Shown: positions 39,895 through 49,844, numbered from the stretch's first letter. The stretch: 64,000 nt of DNA from Lactiplantibacillus songbeiensis (GCF_005405125.1 NZ_BJDL01000007.1:89345-153344), one strand, 5' to 3'. The notes: a model not told the origin generated them from the letters alone. Translations and numbers: made by a program.

Positions 39895-39923
39895 TTGACG
39901 GGACGCAGTTTGGTCTTTAGAAT
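39895..39923 (+). promoter_or_regulatory. Promoter of the ytmP-trmB pair
   Basis: TTGACG and TAGAAT are spaced by 17 bases, about 65 bases before the ytmP-like start. Confidence 0.65.
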
Positions 39924-39988
39924 GTGTTTGTTAGGTCAATAATAATTAAGCCAATAAAATGATTAATATTTTGAGAGGAGTGGGGCTG

Positions 39989-40774
39989 ATGGATTTCGAA
40001 CTTGATGACGGCTGGCATGTCTATCCGATTTATGGCAATACCGATAAAGCTTTCATGGGCAAAAAAAATCAACAGCGATTGTTTTTAAAACGGAACGCAT
40101 CGCCGTTTCTAGCGGCGCTCTCAATGGAAGAAATTACCCCGCGGTTAATCTGGACAAAACGAATATCGAGCGGTGATACGTTAACTGCTCAAGAGTGGCT
40201 GAATGGTCAAACTTTAACGAAGCAACAAATGCGCACGCCTGAAGTGGCGCATTTATTGGCACGGGTGCACAATTCCAAGTTGCTTCATCGCATGTTAACT
40301 AAGGTCGGCGGCCAAACTGTCCGACCATACGAGTTTATTCAGCAATATTTGAGTGACTTACCAGATGATTTACGGCAGCATCCATTGATGGCGAGGGTCT
40401 TAACAGACTTGCAAGGCACGTTACCCACGTTGCCAACTGCCGATTACCGCGTTTGTCATGGCGATTTGAACCATAAGAACTGGTTACTATCTGACCAACA
40501 CCAACTATACTTGGTGGACTGGGATTCAGCGCGGTTTGCTGATCCGGCTTCAGATATTAGCATGTTACTCTGCGAGTACGTGCCGTTACCAGATTGGCAA
40601 GGCTGGTTTAGCGAATATGGTGAGACGATGACGCCTGATATGCAGCGGCGGGTCGTCTGGTATGCCAAGATTAACTTATTACTAAATATTAAAGATAACT
40701 ATTATCGTAATCAGTACCACAATATGAATGACGAAATTATTTTCTTAGAAGAGTTGAGTCAATATCAGCTCTAA
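39989..40774 (+). CDS. ytmP: Phosphotransferase-family protein, YtmP-like
   Basis: 261-residue protein with an aminoglycoside/choline-kinase fold: the catalytic loop VCHGDLNHKNWLL near residue 160 and the metal-binding LVDWDSARFADP near 180. The substrate is unknown. It lies immediately before trmB, as in Bacillus (ytmP-ytmQ). Start 39989 has AGAGGAGTGGGG in front. Confidence 0.85.
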   Translation: MDFELDDGWHVYPIYGNTDKAFMGKKNQQRLFLKRNASPFLAALSMEEITPRLIWTKRISSGDTLTAQEWLNGQTLTKQQMRTPEVAHLLARVHNSKLLHRMLTKVGGQTVRPYEFIQQYLSDLPDDLRQHPLMARVLTDLQGTLPTLPTADYRVCHGDLNHKNWLLSDQHQLYLVDWDSARFADPASDISMLLCEYVPLPDWQGWFSEYGETMTPDMQRRVVWYAKINLLLNIKDNYYRNQYHNMNDEIIFLEELSQYQL

Positions 40775-40780
40775 ACCGAT

Positions 40781-40816
40781 AGCCTTGAGTTCCGGTTGGA
40801 ATTCGAGGCTGTTTTT
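40781..40816 (+). terminator. Hairpin between ytmP and trmB
   Basis: AGCCTTGAGTTCC pairs with GGAATTCGAGGCT (one mismatch) and is followed by GTTTTTG, so some transcripts probably end here. Confidence 0.7.
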
Positions 40817-40868
40817 GTAAGATTGAATCAGGTTAACTTTAAAAAATGAAGAGGAGTACCCTTTACTT

Positions 40869-41513
40869 ATGCGTGTTAGAAATAAACCCTGGGCACCAAA
40901 ATTAATTAATGCTCATCCGGAATTGATTACCGAGACCCCTACTGATTTTCGAGGAAAGTGGCAGAGTCGTTTTAAGACCCCTCAGCCGCTACAGATTGAA
41001 GTCGGGAGTGGTAAGGGCCAATTCATCATCGAGATGGCCAAACGGCACCCAGAGATTAATTATATTGCGATTGAGATTCAAACTTCCGTGATTGCGATCA
41101 TTTTACGGAAGTTAGTCGAAGAACCTTTACCGAACCTGCAGCTGGCCCATGCGGATGGTCAAGCGGTGACGGCGTTCTTTGAACCTAATGAAGTTGATCG
41201 TTTGTATTTAAACTTTTCCGATCCTTGGCCGAAGACCCGGCATGCCAAACGCCGCTTAACGTATAAGTCGTTTTTAGCCGGTTATCAGGAAGTCCTGAAG
41301 CCCAATGGTCAGATTGAATTTAAGACGGATAACCGCGGTTTGTTTGAATTCTCATTAACGAGCATGAATAACTTTGGCATGACGTTTGAGCAAGTCTGGT
41401 TAGACTTACATGCAGTCGCCACACCAGAAGATAATGTTGAGACGGAATATGAACAGAAGTTTAGTCAATTTGGGCCGATTTATAAGATTATTGCGACATT
41501 TAAAGCTGAATAG
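40869..41513 (+). CDS. trmB: tRNA (guanine-N7-)-methyltransferase TrmB
   Basis: 214 residues. The SAM-binding motif VGSGKGQFI and the TrmB motif SDPWPKTRHAKRRL are present. It makes m7G46 in the tRNA variable loop. AGGAG lies about 12 bases before the ATG. Confidence 0.94.
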   Translation: MRVRNKPWAPKLINAHPELITETPTDFRGKWQSRFKTPQPLQIEVGSGKGQFIIEMAKRHPEINYIAIEIQTSVIAIILRKLVEEPLPNLQLAHADGQAVTAFFEPNEVDRLYLNFSDPWPKTRHAKRRLTYKSFLAGYQEVLKPNGQIEFKTDNRGLFEFSLTSMNNFGMTFEQVWLDLHAVATPEDNVETEYEQKFSQFGPIYKIIATFKAE

Positions 41514-41524
41514 TGACTCTTGTT

Positions 41525-41567
41525 AAGCATCTTAAATTAGGTTGGGCCTAATTTTAAGATGCTTTTT
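41525..41567 (+). terminator. Terminator after trmB
   Basis: AAGCATCTTAAATTAG and CTAATTTTAAGATGC pair over most of their length, with T5 after. Confidence 0.88.
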
Positions 41568-41642
41568 AATTAGATTATGCTGAAAAACAATACGTTTACG
41601 AAAATTGACCACAAAGACGGTAATCTTCGTTAGAATAATGTT

Positions 41643-41837
41643 ATGGAAAATAACTATCTGTTTTCAAAGCTAGGTAATTGGACTTTTGAAGTTTTGACGC
41701 GTCATGCGCAAATTGCTCATCGCGATAAATTGTTGGTTCAATTGGGGATTACGACATTTTATATTTTGATTCCCAAATTGTTCTTTTTTACGATAAAGTT
41801 TCCAATTTTAAGCTCTTTTCCGGTATGCTTAATGTAA
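41643..41837 (+). CDS. Possible 64-residue peptide before the sensor kinase
   Basis: An ATG-started ORF of 64 residues: charged N-terminal half, hydrophobic C-terminal half (GITTFYILIPKLFFFTIKFP). No ribosome site is seen; the ATG lies 7 bases after a TAGAAT -10 (41631-41636), so any transcript would be nearly leaderless. It could be a signal peptide precursor or just the kinase leader. The 340-base gap after trmB holds this and a terminator. Confidence 0.3.
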   Translation: MENNYLFSKLGNWTFEVLTRHAQIAHRDKLLVQLGITTFYILIPKLFFFTIKFPILSSFPVCLM

Positions 41838-41853
41838 TATCGGGGGGACGACC

Positions 41854-43110
41854 ATGTTATTTACTTTGTTTGGTGTTTGTTTTGAATTTTGGATCACTCG
41901 GATTCGGTTACCACAATATCAATTAAAAGGAGTGGATTATGGCTTAGGTGTGTTGATATGGATCATTACCCAATGGGGAACACCAGTCATTGGCGATTGG
42001 ATGATGATACTAGTGTTGTTATTATTAGGTTATTCAATCTATACCCGGGCACATGATTGGCGAGCCGCGGTCGTAGTTAGCATCGAGAGTCTCTTGATAG
42101 TAACCATTGTGACGCAATTGACCCAATTAATAGCGCCGTTGATTGCTATTGCTGATGCAATTCCGTTGATATTTTTCTTGTTTAGCTTAGTTATCGGAGG
42201 ATTATTGCATTGGTCCACCCGCCAGTCCATTTTACCAACGGGACAAATTAATACTATGATGGCTGGTTTAGTCAGTCTGGCATTTTTATTGATTATTGCC
42301 TATTTAAAGTTTATTAGTGGCAATCAGCCGACACCGACAATGACGTTGGTTGGTTTAGGACTAGTCCTAATTTTGTGTGTAATTTTACTGGTTGGGCAGC
42401 GGGAACATCAACGGTTGCTTAAAAAGCAGGCCTTGATAGCGTTACAGCAACAAACTTTGACTAGTAATCAGCGTTATACACGTGCCATGGAACAGCACTA
42501 TGATGAGTTACGTCGATTTCGACATGATTATCAAAATGTGATGTTATCGTTGTCTGAATATTTGGCAACTGATGATCTAGCGGGACTAAAACATTATTAT
42601 CAAACAAACCTAGTTGCTAAGACTGCGCAATTAAAAGCGTCTAAGTATGAATTAGAGGATTTGGCAAAAGTCCCGGACAAGGCCATTAAAAGTATTCTGT
42701 TTAATAAATTAAATAGTGCCCAGCAAAGCGGTGTTGCTGTGCGATTTGAATCGCAGCAAGTGGCACAGTTAACGGCTGTACCGTCAGTTGATTTGGCCGT
42801 CATGCTTGGAATTATTTTAGATAATGCTGTTGAAGCTACCGTGAACCAATCTGAAGGTTGGGTACATGTTGTCATGATAGCGGTTCCAACAGCACAAACA
42901 ATTCTGGTCAAGAATTCTTTGGCAGCTAAGGTTCCCGCGTTATGGCAGCTAGAACGGTCTGGCTTTTCAACTAAAGGTTCGGATCGAGGATTAGGGCTGA
43001 CAAACTTAAAAAGTATGCTCGCAATTTACCCGCAAGTTGAGCTGGCGACAACGATTACTGAGCAGTGTTTTAGTCAGCAACTAACGATTAGATTGGATGG
43101 TCAGTCATGA
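41854..43110 (+). CDS. AgrC/PlnB-type sensor histidine kinase
   Basis: 418 residues. The N-terminal ~185 form about six membrane segments, typical of peptide-pheromone receptors. The H-box is RRFRHDYQNVML, near residue 225, followed by a GHKL ATPase domain with N-box MLGIILDNAVEA and G-box STKGSDRGLGL. It probably senses an extracellular peptide and phosphorylates the response regulator, whose start overlaps its stop by 4 bases. GGGGGGACG precedes the ATG. Confidence 0.9.
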   Translation: MLFTLFGVCFEFWITRIRLPQYQLKGVDYGLGVLIWIITQWGTPVIGDWMMILVLLLLGYSIYTRAHDWRAAVVVSIESLLIVTIVTQLTQLIAPLIAIADAIPLIFFLFSLVIGGLLHWSTRQSILPTGQINTMMAGLVSLAFLLIIAYLKFISGNQPTPTMTLVGLGLVLILCVILLVGQREHQRLLKKQALIALQQQTLTSNQRYTRAMEQHYDELRRFRHDYQNVMLSLSEYLATDDLAGLKHYYQTNLVAKTAQLKASKYELEDLAKVPDKAIKSILFNKLNSAQQSGVAVRFESQQVAQLTAVPSVDLAVMLGIILDNAVEATVNQSEGWVHVVMIAVPTAQTILVKNSLAAKVPALWQLERSGFSTKGSDRGLGLTNLKSMLAIYPQVELATTITEQCFSQQLTIRLDGQS

Positions 43111-43850
43111 TTGAAGTTTATATATGTGAAGATGATGCCAAACAATTGGTGAGTTTGACGCAGCTAATTGAGAATTATATCATGATTGAAAATTTGGACA
43201 TGCAAGTTGTTCAAGCTGAGACTACCCCTGGACCATTATTGACACGACTTAATAATGATCAGCAACGGCTATACTTTTTAGATATTGATTTAGGCGATGA
43301 GATGAGTGGTATTGAGTTAGCCCAACGGATTCGATCTGTGGCAGTGGATTGTAAACTGATCTTTGTGACAACTCACGCTGAACTCGCATTAGAAACGTTG
43401 CAACATCAATTGGAACCGCTGGCGTTTATTTTAAAAGACGATCCGGAATCTTTAAAAGCACAAGTTATCCAAGCAATCAATTTGGCACGCAACCGTTGGC
43501 AAAAGTCTAGACCCCAACAACAGCAATTTTTGACATTTAAAACAGCAGATCAATTGCGTTCAGTGCGGGTCGCAGACATTTTATATTTCGAGACGGCACC
43601 GGCACCACATAAATTAATCGTTCATTTGGCAAATGCTCATTTTGAAATTTACAGTACAGTGAAGCAGGCTGTGGAAATGCACGACAACTTTTATCGGTGT
43701 CATAAGTCGATTGTAGTCAATTGCCAACAAGTTCGAGCTATTAATCGGCATACTCAGTTGGTGACGTTGACTAATGAGGAACAAATACCTTGTTCCTTGA
43801 TGGGGGGCCGGGGCTTAGCACATTATCTGAAAATGCGAGTTAATGACTAA
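43107..43850 (+). CDS. LytTR-family response regulator
   Basis: 247 residues: receiver domain with EDD near the N-terminus and the phospho-acceptor Asp in YFLDIDLGDEMSG, then a LytTR DNA-binding domain (TADQLRSVRVADILYFE ... YRCHKSIVVN). It is the partner of the kinase upstream (ATGA overlap). AgrA/PlnC-type regulators bind direct repeats before peptide genes, so the two tiny genes downstream are candidate targets. Confidence 0.92.
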   Translation: MIEVYICEDDAKQLVSLTQLIENYIMIENLDMQVVQAETTPGPLLTRLNNDQQRLYFLDIDLGDEMSGIELAQRIRSVAVDCKLIFVTTHAELALETLQHQLEPLAFILKDDPESLKAQVIQAINLARNRWQKSRPQQQQFLTFKTADQLRSVRVADILYFETAPAPHKLIVHLANAHFEIYSTVKQAVEMHDNFYRCHKSIVVNCQQVRAINRHTQLVTLTNEEQIPCSLMGGRGLAHYLKMRVND

Positions 43851-43872
43851 TTTTAGGCTGATTATGACCGTT

Positions 43873-43902
43873 TTAACCAAATCAAGCTAGTTTCGCTATA
43901 CT
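43873..43902 (+). promoter_or_regulatory. Promoter of the small membrane peptides
   Basis: A TTAACC and TATACT pair with an 18-base spacer. ACCGTTTTA (43867-43875) resembles a LytTR half-site and a weaker GTT-containing match lies 20 bases later; regulation by the adjacent regulator is inference. Confidence 0.45.
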
Positions 43903-43937
43903 AAATGTAATTAGCAATGTTGAGGAGGGGTTGATCA

Positions 43938-44081
43938 ATGGTGTGGATGTCAATAGTCGTACTGCTAGTCTATATCGCCATCTTCGGAGGTGTCGGCTGG
44001 TTATTGTGGAAATTATTTAGCATGTTAGGAAAAATCATCAACACATTGCAACAGATTTTAGCGGAGTTACAACGCAAGTAA
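43938..44081 (+). CDS. 47-residue single-span membrane peptide
   Basis: Starts MVWMSIVVLLVYIAIFGG, continues GWLLWKLF and ends in an amphipathic helix (NTLQQILAELQRK). One membrane segment covers about residues 4-26. GAGGAGGGG precedes the ATG. It shares the pattern G-x-L-x-W-K-L-F followed by an I-N segment with the next small gene, so the two are paralogues. No double-glycine leader. Possible bacteriocin-like, immunity or stress peptide; function unknown. Confidence 0.7.
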   Translation: MVWMSIVVLLVYIAIFGGVGWLLWKLFSMLGKIINTLQQILAELQRK

Positions 44082-44125
44082 GCCTAAAAAGTAGACTAAT
44101 CATTTTCGTATAAGGGGACGATCAA

Positions 44126-44245
44126 ATGAGTGCTAACATGATGGATATTACATTTATTGTGATCAATTTAGTGGTTGTTGGATTCTTTGGTTATTTAATT
44201 TGGAAGCTTTTTAAACTATTAACAGATATTAATAAAAAGTTGTGA
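44126..44245 (+). CDS. 39-residue single-span membrane peptide
   Basis: Starts MSANMMDITFIVINLVVV and continues GYLIWKLFKLLTDINKKL. One membrane segment, then a basic amphipathic end. AAGGGGACG precedes the ATG. It is the second of two related peptides 44 bases apart, ended by a strong terminator. Confidence 0.7.
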   Translation: MSANMMDITFIVINLVVVGFFGYLIWKLFKLLTDINKKL

Positions 44246-44271
44246 TGATACTGTTTTCAGTACACTATTAA

Positions 44272-44325
44272 AAATAGACACGCTGTTTAAAATGATTTTT
44301 TCATTTTAAGCAACGTGTCTATTTG
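44272..44325 (+). terminator. Long terminator hairpin between convergent genes
   Basis: AAATAGACACG pairs with CGTGTCTATTT, and an inner stem GTTTAAAATG/CATTTTAAGC extends it. It is usable on both strands. Confidence 0.88.
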
Positions 44326-44326
44326 A

Positions 44327-44650
44327 TTAGAGTCGGTAAATATCTAAGATACTGCCGGTATTGGCATCCGCAAGGAACTCATATTGCACCAATTGACCGT
44401 CTTCATAACGGGTGATCCCGCCATAGTAGACATCAGTCCGTAGTGCGAATTTTTGAAGCGGAGCTTTTTTCATTTCAATCCATGAGCCTTCAATGGGCGC
44501 TTCTTTTAAGAAGGCGCGTTTGACTTGATTTAAGATTTGATTGGGGGTTGGTCGGCGCAACCGTTTGAGGAGGCCGCCGATTGAAAAGCCGCCTGCGACT
44601 CCGGCCATTCCAACTGCCAATAAACCGCCGTATTGAATTTGTTTATGCAT
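44327..44650 (-). CDS. Small PepSY-like membrane-anchored protein
   Basis: About 107 residues. A Gly-rich N-terminal membrane segment (GGLLAVGMAGVAGGF) is followed by a soluble part ending in YEDGQLVQYEFLADANTGSI, which resembles a PepSY repeat (basis: NGxxxxYEFxxDAxTGxI pattern). Start 44650 has AAAGGAG in front; the ATG at 44725 does not. Bacillus has a comparable PepSY gene, ytzB, near ytpR. Function unknown. Confidence 0.65.
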   Translation of the reverse strand: MHKQIQYGGLLAVGMAGVAGGFSIGGLLKRLRRPTPNQILNQVKRAFLKEAPIEGSWIEMKKAPLQKFALRTDVYYGGITRYEDGQLVQYEFLADANTGSILDIYRL

Positions 44651-44813
44651 GTTGCGTACTCCTTTCGACCAACTCGGATGTTTTTTGTTCAAAAATAGTA
44701 TACCAATGATTGACGCGAATACCAAGAAAAGTCATAATTAATCAGTATGATTCTATTGAAATAAGTTATAATAATAAAATGAACGCATAAGCTAAGAAAT
44801 AAAGGGGATACCA

Positions 44814-45455
44814 ATGTTAATTACAAGTTATAATCCAACGCAACTAGGCGATACGTTAATCGCTATCTTACGCCCAGATACGGCTGAACAAAAAATTGAA
44901 ACCCATGCCAACGTCACCCGAATTAGTGACGTTGCTACCGGTGAAACGTTAGGTTACAACTTTTTCGACGTTTCTAAAACATTGGGCACCTTAGACGTTA
45001 ATGGTCAGATCAAATTGACGGCTGACCAAGTGGCCAAGTTAAACGACTTGTTAACGGCCAATGATTTTGATGCTGATTTAGTGGTTGATTTGACGCCTAA
45101 ATTTGTCGTCGGTCATGTGGATTCAGCGGAAGCCCATCCCAAGTCAGATCATTTACAAATTACTAAGACTAATGTTGGGACAGATACTGATTTACAAATT
45201 GTCAGTGGCTCGCCAAACATGCAAGCCGACATTTTAGTCGTTGTCGCCAAGGTCGGGGCAATGATGCCCGATGGCTTGATTATTTGGCCCGGCGAATTAC
45301 GCGGTGTTGAAAGTGACGGCATGATCGTTTCTGGTCGTGAATTACAGTTACCACATGCACCGCAACACCCTGGTGCCATGATCTTACCAGCTGACTATCA
45401 AGCAGTTGGCGAACCATTTGACTTTGATCGGGCGCAAACTTTATTTACTGCTTAA
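44814..45455 (+). CDS. ytpR: tRNA-binding-domain protein YtpR
   Basis: 213 residues with a C-terminal EMAP-II/Trbp111-type OB domain (VGHVDSAEAHPKSDHLQITK ... GVESDGMIVSGREL) like the N-terminal part of bacterial PheRS beta. YtpR is a free-standing homologue of unknown role. As in Bacillus, it precedes the sftA translocase gene. AAGGGG precedes the ATG. Confidence 0.9.
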   Translation: MLITSYNPTQLGDTLIAILRPDTAEQKIETHANVTRISDVATGETLGYNFFDVSKTLGTLDVNGQIKLTADQVAKLNDLLTANDFDADLVVDLTPKFVVGHVDSAEAHPKSDHLQITKTNVGTDTDLQIVSGSPNMQADILVVVAKVGAMMPDGLIIWPGELRGVESDGMIVSGRELQLPHAPQHPGAMILPADYQAVGEPFDFDRAQTLFTA

Positions 45456-45488
45456 GTCGCGTTAACACTGAAATTAGGATGATTGAAA

Positions 45489-48110
45489 ATGAACCATTAT
45501 GATGGCCCGGCTTTTTTCCGGAAATATGCACGACCTCAAAAAAAGAATCGTTCCGCGGCGGCCAGTCAATCAACTCCTGCTGCGGCCCAACCAACGCGAT
45601 CAGCGCCAAAAGCTGCTGCTGCGCCCACACCACCAGTCCGCCCTAAAAAGGTTGTTCCGGCAACGAGTGCGGCACCGTTTAGTGGCGGCACGCATGGGGT
45701 GTTTCATCCGTCCAAAGTTCCGGCACAATTAGCGAGTGCCAAGCAGGTCCGTCGACCATTGGCACCAACGGATATGACGGATTATTTGGCGATTGAAACA
45801 TTATTGCACAAGTCACGCGACAGTTATTTATTGTTTGCAACGGCGGGTGATGAAACTTTCCCAGTAGTTGAGCTACAAGCAGCGCAACCGATGTCAGCGG
45901 GGATTACCGCTGACGTGACCAGTCAAGCTGATGTTGAGACGGCGGTTCCTAGTCAAGCCGTTGCGGCGGTCAGTCAGGCAGCAACGGAAGTCTTTCAACC
46001 GACCAGGACGCCAGCTTTACCAACCGTGGTATTTGAGCCGACTGAACCTAGCTTGGCAGCCAGTGTGGTTGCAGCTGAACAATCAGTAGCAACCAGTACG
46101 CTGCCGACCGTGGTATTTGAGCCAACTGATCCAAGCTTAGCGGCTAGCGTTGCAGCGATGGCACCATTATCCGCTGATACTGCTGAACCAACCGTGGTGT
46201 TTGAACCTACGCAACCGATTGAGTCCGCTGCACCAGCGCCCGTTAGTACCGAGCCAACGGTGGTGTTTGAACCGACAGCGCCAATTACGGTAGCTAATGA
46301 TAACGATGCTAGCCAAGCTGAACCGGTAGCTAGTGTGGCACCGATTAGTGCGGCTGCATCTAGTGAAGCACCAAGCGCGGCCGCTAAGCCAACTCATGGA
46401 CTGGGTTTGTCATTAGATGCAATTATGAATGAAGAAGATCAGGCACAAGCTGATTTGGCCTTATTCAAAGACGCGCCAATGGCTGACAGCGCTGAAAATG
46501 ATGATGACGCCGATTTGTATCAACCAGTCGGGGTGCATCGTTCGGCACCTCAGTCAACGGCACCGCGTGTCCAGTCGGCGGCGCCACGCTCAACTGAACC
46601 AGCGCCAGTAACGAGTGCGGCCAGTGAACCAGTGTCAGCGGTTCACTCAGGTGATTCTGCCGCACCAGTTCTAGCCGATAAAGAATTAGCAGCGTATCAT
46701 TTTCCACCGTTAGCCTTACTAAAAGATCCCGTGATTCCAGATGAAAGCGAAATGGATGATTGGATTGAAAGTAAGGCCAGTGCGCTCGATGAGTCATTAG
46801 ACGCCTTTGGAGTTGATGCTAATGTTGTTGATTGGACGGTTGGCCCAACGGTCACTCAGTTCCAAGTAAAATTGGCCCGCGGGGTTAAAGTCAGCAAAAT
46901 TACCAATCTAAATGATGATCTGAAGCTGGCGTTAGCGGCCAAAGACATTCGGATTGAAGCACCGATTCCTGGTCGCAATACAGTCGGCATTGAAATTCCC
47001 AATAAGAAATCACGCCCGGTCATGTTATCTGAAGTCTTAAATTCAACGAAATTTAAGGAAAGTAAGTCGCCACTGACCGTTGCGTTAGGGGTCGATTTGT
47101 TTGGGCAACCGCAAGTGACTGATCTGCGGAAGATGCCGCATGGCTTGATTGCTGGGGCTACTGGTTCCGGGAAGTCAGTCTTTATTAACAGTATCTTGGT
47201 GTCGATTCTCTATAAAGCGAATCCCCAAGAAGTTAAGCTATTATTGATTGATCCGAAGGCGGTTGAACTAGCGCCATACGATAAAGTCCCACATCTGTTG
47301 GCACCGGTAATCTCTGAACCCAAGGCCGCTTCGGCTGCGTTGAAGTGGGTTGTTGATGAGATGGATCATCGCTACGAAAAGCTCGCTGCGGGTGGGGCGC
47401 GTAACATTGAACAGTTCAACCAATTGGCCGTTGAGCATCATGAGGATGGCTTAAAAATGCCATATATCGTGATTGTGATTGACGAATTGGCCGACTTAAT
47501 GATGGTGGCCTCTAGTGAGGTGCAAGATTACATTGCCCGCATTACCCAAAAGGCGCGGGCTGCCGGGATTCACTTGCTAGTTGCCACTCAGCGGCCAAGT
47601 GTCGATGTGGTGACTGGGCTGATTAAGAATAATATTCCAACACGAATTGCCTTTATGGTGGCGAGTCAGATTGATTCGCGGACTATCTTAGACGCGAGTG
47701 GGGCGGAACGGTTGCTGGGCCGCGGGGATATGTTGTATCTCGGCAATGGTCAAAGTACGCCGATTCGGATTCAAGGGACTTATGTGGATAGTGAGATTGA
47801 TGACATTGCGCAATTTGTGCGTGATCAAGCCGCGCCACATTATGAGTTCCAGCCAGATAACTTAATGAAGCATGAGGAAGCTGCTAAGAATCAAGACGAA
47901 CTCATGCCAGAGATCTTGGCTTACTTGGCTGATGAAGAGACCATTTCTACCTCTAAGCTGCAACGGACGTTCTCAGTCGGCTACAATCGCGCGGCTAATA
48001 TTATTGATGACCTCGAAAGTCGCAACTATGTGTCACCAGCTAAAGGATCAAAACCGCGTGATGTGTATTTCACGGCGGACGATTTAACTAAATTACAAGC
48101 TAACTCATAA
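45489..48110 (+). CDS. sftA: FtsK/SpoIIIE-family DNA translocase, SftA-like
   Basis: 873 residues. No N-terminal membrane segments, unlike FtsK: the first ~400 residues are an Ala/Pro/Thr/Val-rich linker with four copies of PTVVFEPT at about residues 183-260. The motor domain has Walker [12 protein letters not shown] near residue 555 and Walker [11 protein letters not shown]. The C-terminal gamma winged helix ([19 protein letters not shown]) recognises DNA. It moves chromosome DNA away from the septum. ATG 45489 has AGGATGA in front. Confidence 0.92.
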   Translation: MNHYDGPAFFRKYARPQKKNRSAAASQSTPAAAQPTRSAPKAAAAPTPPVRPKKVVPATSAAPFSGGTHGVFHPSKVPAQLASAKQVRRPLAPTDMTDYLAIETLLHKSRDSYLLFATAGDETFPVVELQAAQPMSAGITADVTSQADVETAVPSQAVAAVSQAATEVFQPTRTPALPTVVFEPTEPSLAASVVAAEQSVATSTLPTVVFEPTDPSLAASVAAMAPLSADTAEPTVVFEPTQPIESAAPAPVSTEPTVVFEPTAPITVANDNDASQAEPVASVAPISAAASSEAPSAAAKPTHGLGLSLDAIMNEEDQAQADLALFKDAPMADSAENDDDADLYQPVGVHRSAPQSTAPRVQSAAPRSTEPAPVTSAASEPVSAVHSGDSAAPVLADKELAAYHFPPLALLKDPVIPDESEMDDWIESKASALDESLDAFGVDANVVDWTVGPTVTQFQVKLARGVKVSKITNLNDDLKLALAAKDIRIEAPIPGRNTVGIEIPNKKSRPVMLSEVLNSTKFKESKSPLTVALGVDLFGQPQVTDLRKMPHGLIAGATGSGKSVFINSILVSILYKANPQEVKLLLIDPKAVELAPYDKVPHLLAPVISEPKAASAALKWVVDEMDHRYEKLAAGGARNIEQFNQLAVEHHEDGLKMPYIVIVIDELADLMMVASSEVQDYIARITQKARAAGIHLLVATQRPSVDVVTGLIKNNIPTRIAFMVASQIDSRTILDASGAERLLGRGDMLYLGNGQSTPIRIQGTYVDSEIDDIAQFVRDQAAPHYEFQPDNLMKHEEAAKNQDELMPEILAYLADEETISTSKLQRTFSVGYNRAANIIDDLESRNYVSPAKGSKPRDVYFTADDLTKLQANS

Positions 48111-48171
48111 CAAAAAATCAAGGATTCACCAGTCAAATGATGAATTGTCAATATGGGAGATTATAAGAACA

Positions 48172-49488
48172 ATGGATAAAGCAACGGTTTATTATTTTGT
48201 AGGGATTAAGGGCTCTGGGATGAGCTCATTAGCTTTGATTTTGCACGATAAAGGGTTTAAAGTCGAAGGTTCCGATATCGAACAATATACCTTTACTCAG
48301 AAAGGCTTAGCTGCCGCTGGGATTAAAATGTTGCCTTTTGATGCAGCCAATATTCATGATGGCTTAACGGTGATTGCTGGGAATTCCTTTACCGATGAAC
48401 ACCCTGAAATCAAAAAAGCGCGTGAAATGGGCTTACCAGTGTACCGTTACCATGAATTTTTAGGTAAATTAATGGAAGGCTACACGAGTATCGGGGTTGC
48501 TGGGACGCATGGTAAGACTTCAACGACGGGGTTGTTGTCACATGTATTGAGTAACATTGCCCCAACGAGTTATTTAATTGGTGATGGGACTGGGAAAGGG
48601 ACGCCAGACGCCCGTTTCTTCGTCTTTGAAGCCGATGAATACCGTCGCCATTTCGTTGCTTATCATCCTGATTATGCCATCATGACCAATGTTGACTTTG
48701 ATCATCCTGATTATTACAAGGATCTAAATGATGTACAGTCAGCCTTCAAGCAATTCGGTAGCCAAGTTAAAAAGGGCATCTTTGCTTGGGGTGACGATGA
48801 AAGTTTACGTCATCTCGATGTTGATACGCCAATCTATTATTACGGAACGAAAGATCGTGATGATTTCCAAGCTGTCAATATCAATCGGACAACCAAAGGC
48901 TCTTCATTTGAAGTCACTTATCAAGGGAAATCTTTAGGTGAATTCGAAATTCCATTGTTCGGTGAACATAATGTCTTGAACAGTACAGCTGTCATTGCCG
49001 TGGCTTACTTTGAAAAAGTTGACTTAGACGAAATTCGGCGTGAATTATTGAGCTTCAGTGGTGTTAAACGGCGCTTCTCTGAAACCAAGGTCGGCGATAT
49101 GATGTTGATTGATGACTATGCGCATCATCCATCAGAAATCAAAGCGACGTTGGATGCTGCCCGTCAAAAGTATCCTGATAAGGAAATCTTGGCAGTCTTC
49201 CAACCACATACGTATTCCCGGACGAAGGCGTTGATGGATGGCTTTGCCACCAGCTTAAGCAAAGCTGACCATGTCTTCTTGACCAACATCTTCAGTTCAG
49301 CACGTGAAAAGAGTGGCGATGTGTCATCGAAAGATTTAGCAGCTAAGTTACCAAATGGCGGTGAAATTATTACGATGGACAACATGGCGGCACTAACGGC
49401 TTACCATGATGCCGTAGTTGTTTTCATGGGTGCTGGTGACATTCAAAAATATGAAAAAGTTTACGAAGACGCAGTTAACGCGCGTTAA
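48172..49488 (+). CDS. murC: UDP-N-acetylmuramate--L-alanine ligase
   Basis: 438 residues with the N-terminal UDP-binding motif [15 protein letters not shown]-binding GTHGKTSTT near residue 110 and the Mur-ligase [10 protein letters not shown]. It adds L-alanine to UDP-MurNAc. ATG 48172 was chosen because the protein aligns with MurC from [16 protein letters not shown] lies about 14 bases upstream, a somewhat long spacing. Confidence 0.94.
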   Translation: MDKATVYYFVGIKGSGMSSLALILHDKGFKVEGSDIEQYTFTQKGLAAAGIKMLPFDAANIHDGLTVIAGNSFTDEHPEIKKAREMGLPVYRYHEFLGKLMEGYTSIGVAGTHGKTSTTGLLSHVLSNIAPTSYLIGDGTGKGTPDARFFVFEADEYRRHFVAYHPDYAIMTNVDFDHPDYYKDLNDVQSAFKQFGSQVKKGIFAWGDDESLRHLDVDTPIYYYGTKDRDDFQAVNINRTTKGSSFEVTYQGKSLGEFEIPLFGEHNVLNSTAVIAVAYFEKVDLDEIRRELLSFSGVKRRFSETKVGDMMLIDDYAHHPSEIKATLDAARQKYPDKEILAVFQPHTYSRTKALMDGFATSLSKADHVFLTNIFSSAREKSGDVSSKDLAAKLPNGGEIITMDNMAALTAYHDAVVVFMGAGDIQKYEKVYEDAVNAR

Positions 49489-49503
49489 GCGAACTTAAAA
49501 CTA

Positions 49504-49534
49504 GCGACTCAATGTTGAATTGGGTCGCTTTTTT
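49504..49534 (+). terminator. Terminator after murC
   Basis: GCGACTCAA and TTGGGTCGC pair (one mismatch) and T6 follows. Confidence 0.82.
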
Positions 49535-49544
49535 GTCGGCAGGT

Positions 49545-49688
49545 TGTCACTCTGGTTGGGTCAGCCTTGGCTGGAATGTGATGGCTATGTTTCTGAGCCA
49601 TAGCGCAGTCTCAAAAGCCGGGCTCTAAGTCGGAACCCCATCGACTAAGTCAACCAACACTACTGAGCCAATGCTGACCCGCCCGGCG
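49545..49688 (+). repeat. Solo A module after murC
   Basis: GTCACTCTGGTTGGG to GACCCGCCCGG. The outer stem is changed on both sides (TCAGCCTTGGCT with AGCCAATGCTGA) but still pairs. Hairpin 1 is TTTCTGAG/CTCAAAA with loop CCATAGCGCAGT; hairpin 2 is shortened. No inverted ends, so it is an isolated module or a decayed element. Confidence 0.72.
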
Positions 49689-49788
49689 GAATGATGGTTC
49701 AAAGCTATCGTGCCAGGACAGGCTGTTTGTCACTAAGTTTACCCAAAAATCGTTATAAAATCTTATAGTCATCACAGATACAAACTGT

Positions 49789-49817
49789 TTTACCTTCTTT
49801 GACTAATCTGATACACT
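49789..49817 (+). promoter_or_regulatory. Promoter in the murC-Bax1 gap
   Basis: TTTACC and TACACT spaced by 17 bases, reading towards a short ORF and the Bax1-like gene. Confidence 0.55.
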
Positions 49818-49844
49818 AGATATCAAGAAAGTTGAGGTGACTGA

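Noticed and set aside
46465..46797. Antisense ORFs within sftA and other large genes (for example 14736-14996, 59860-60204)
   Set aside because: They lie opposite well-supported genes, lack ribosome sites and family features, and follow from the codon bias of the sense genes.
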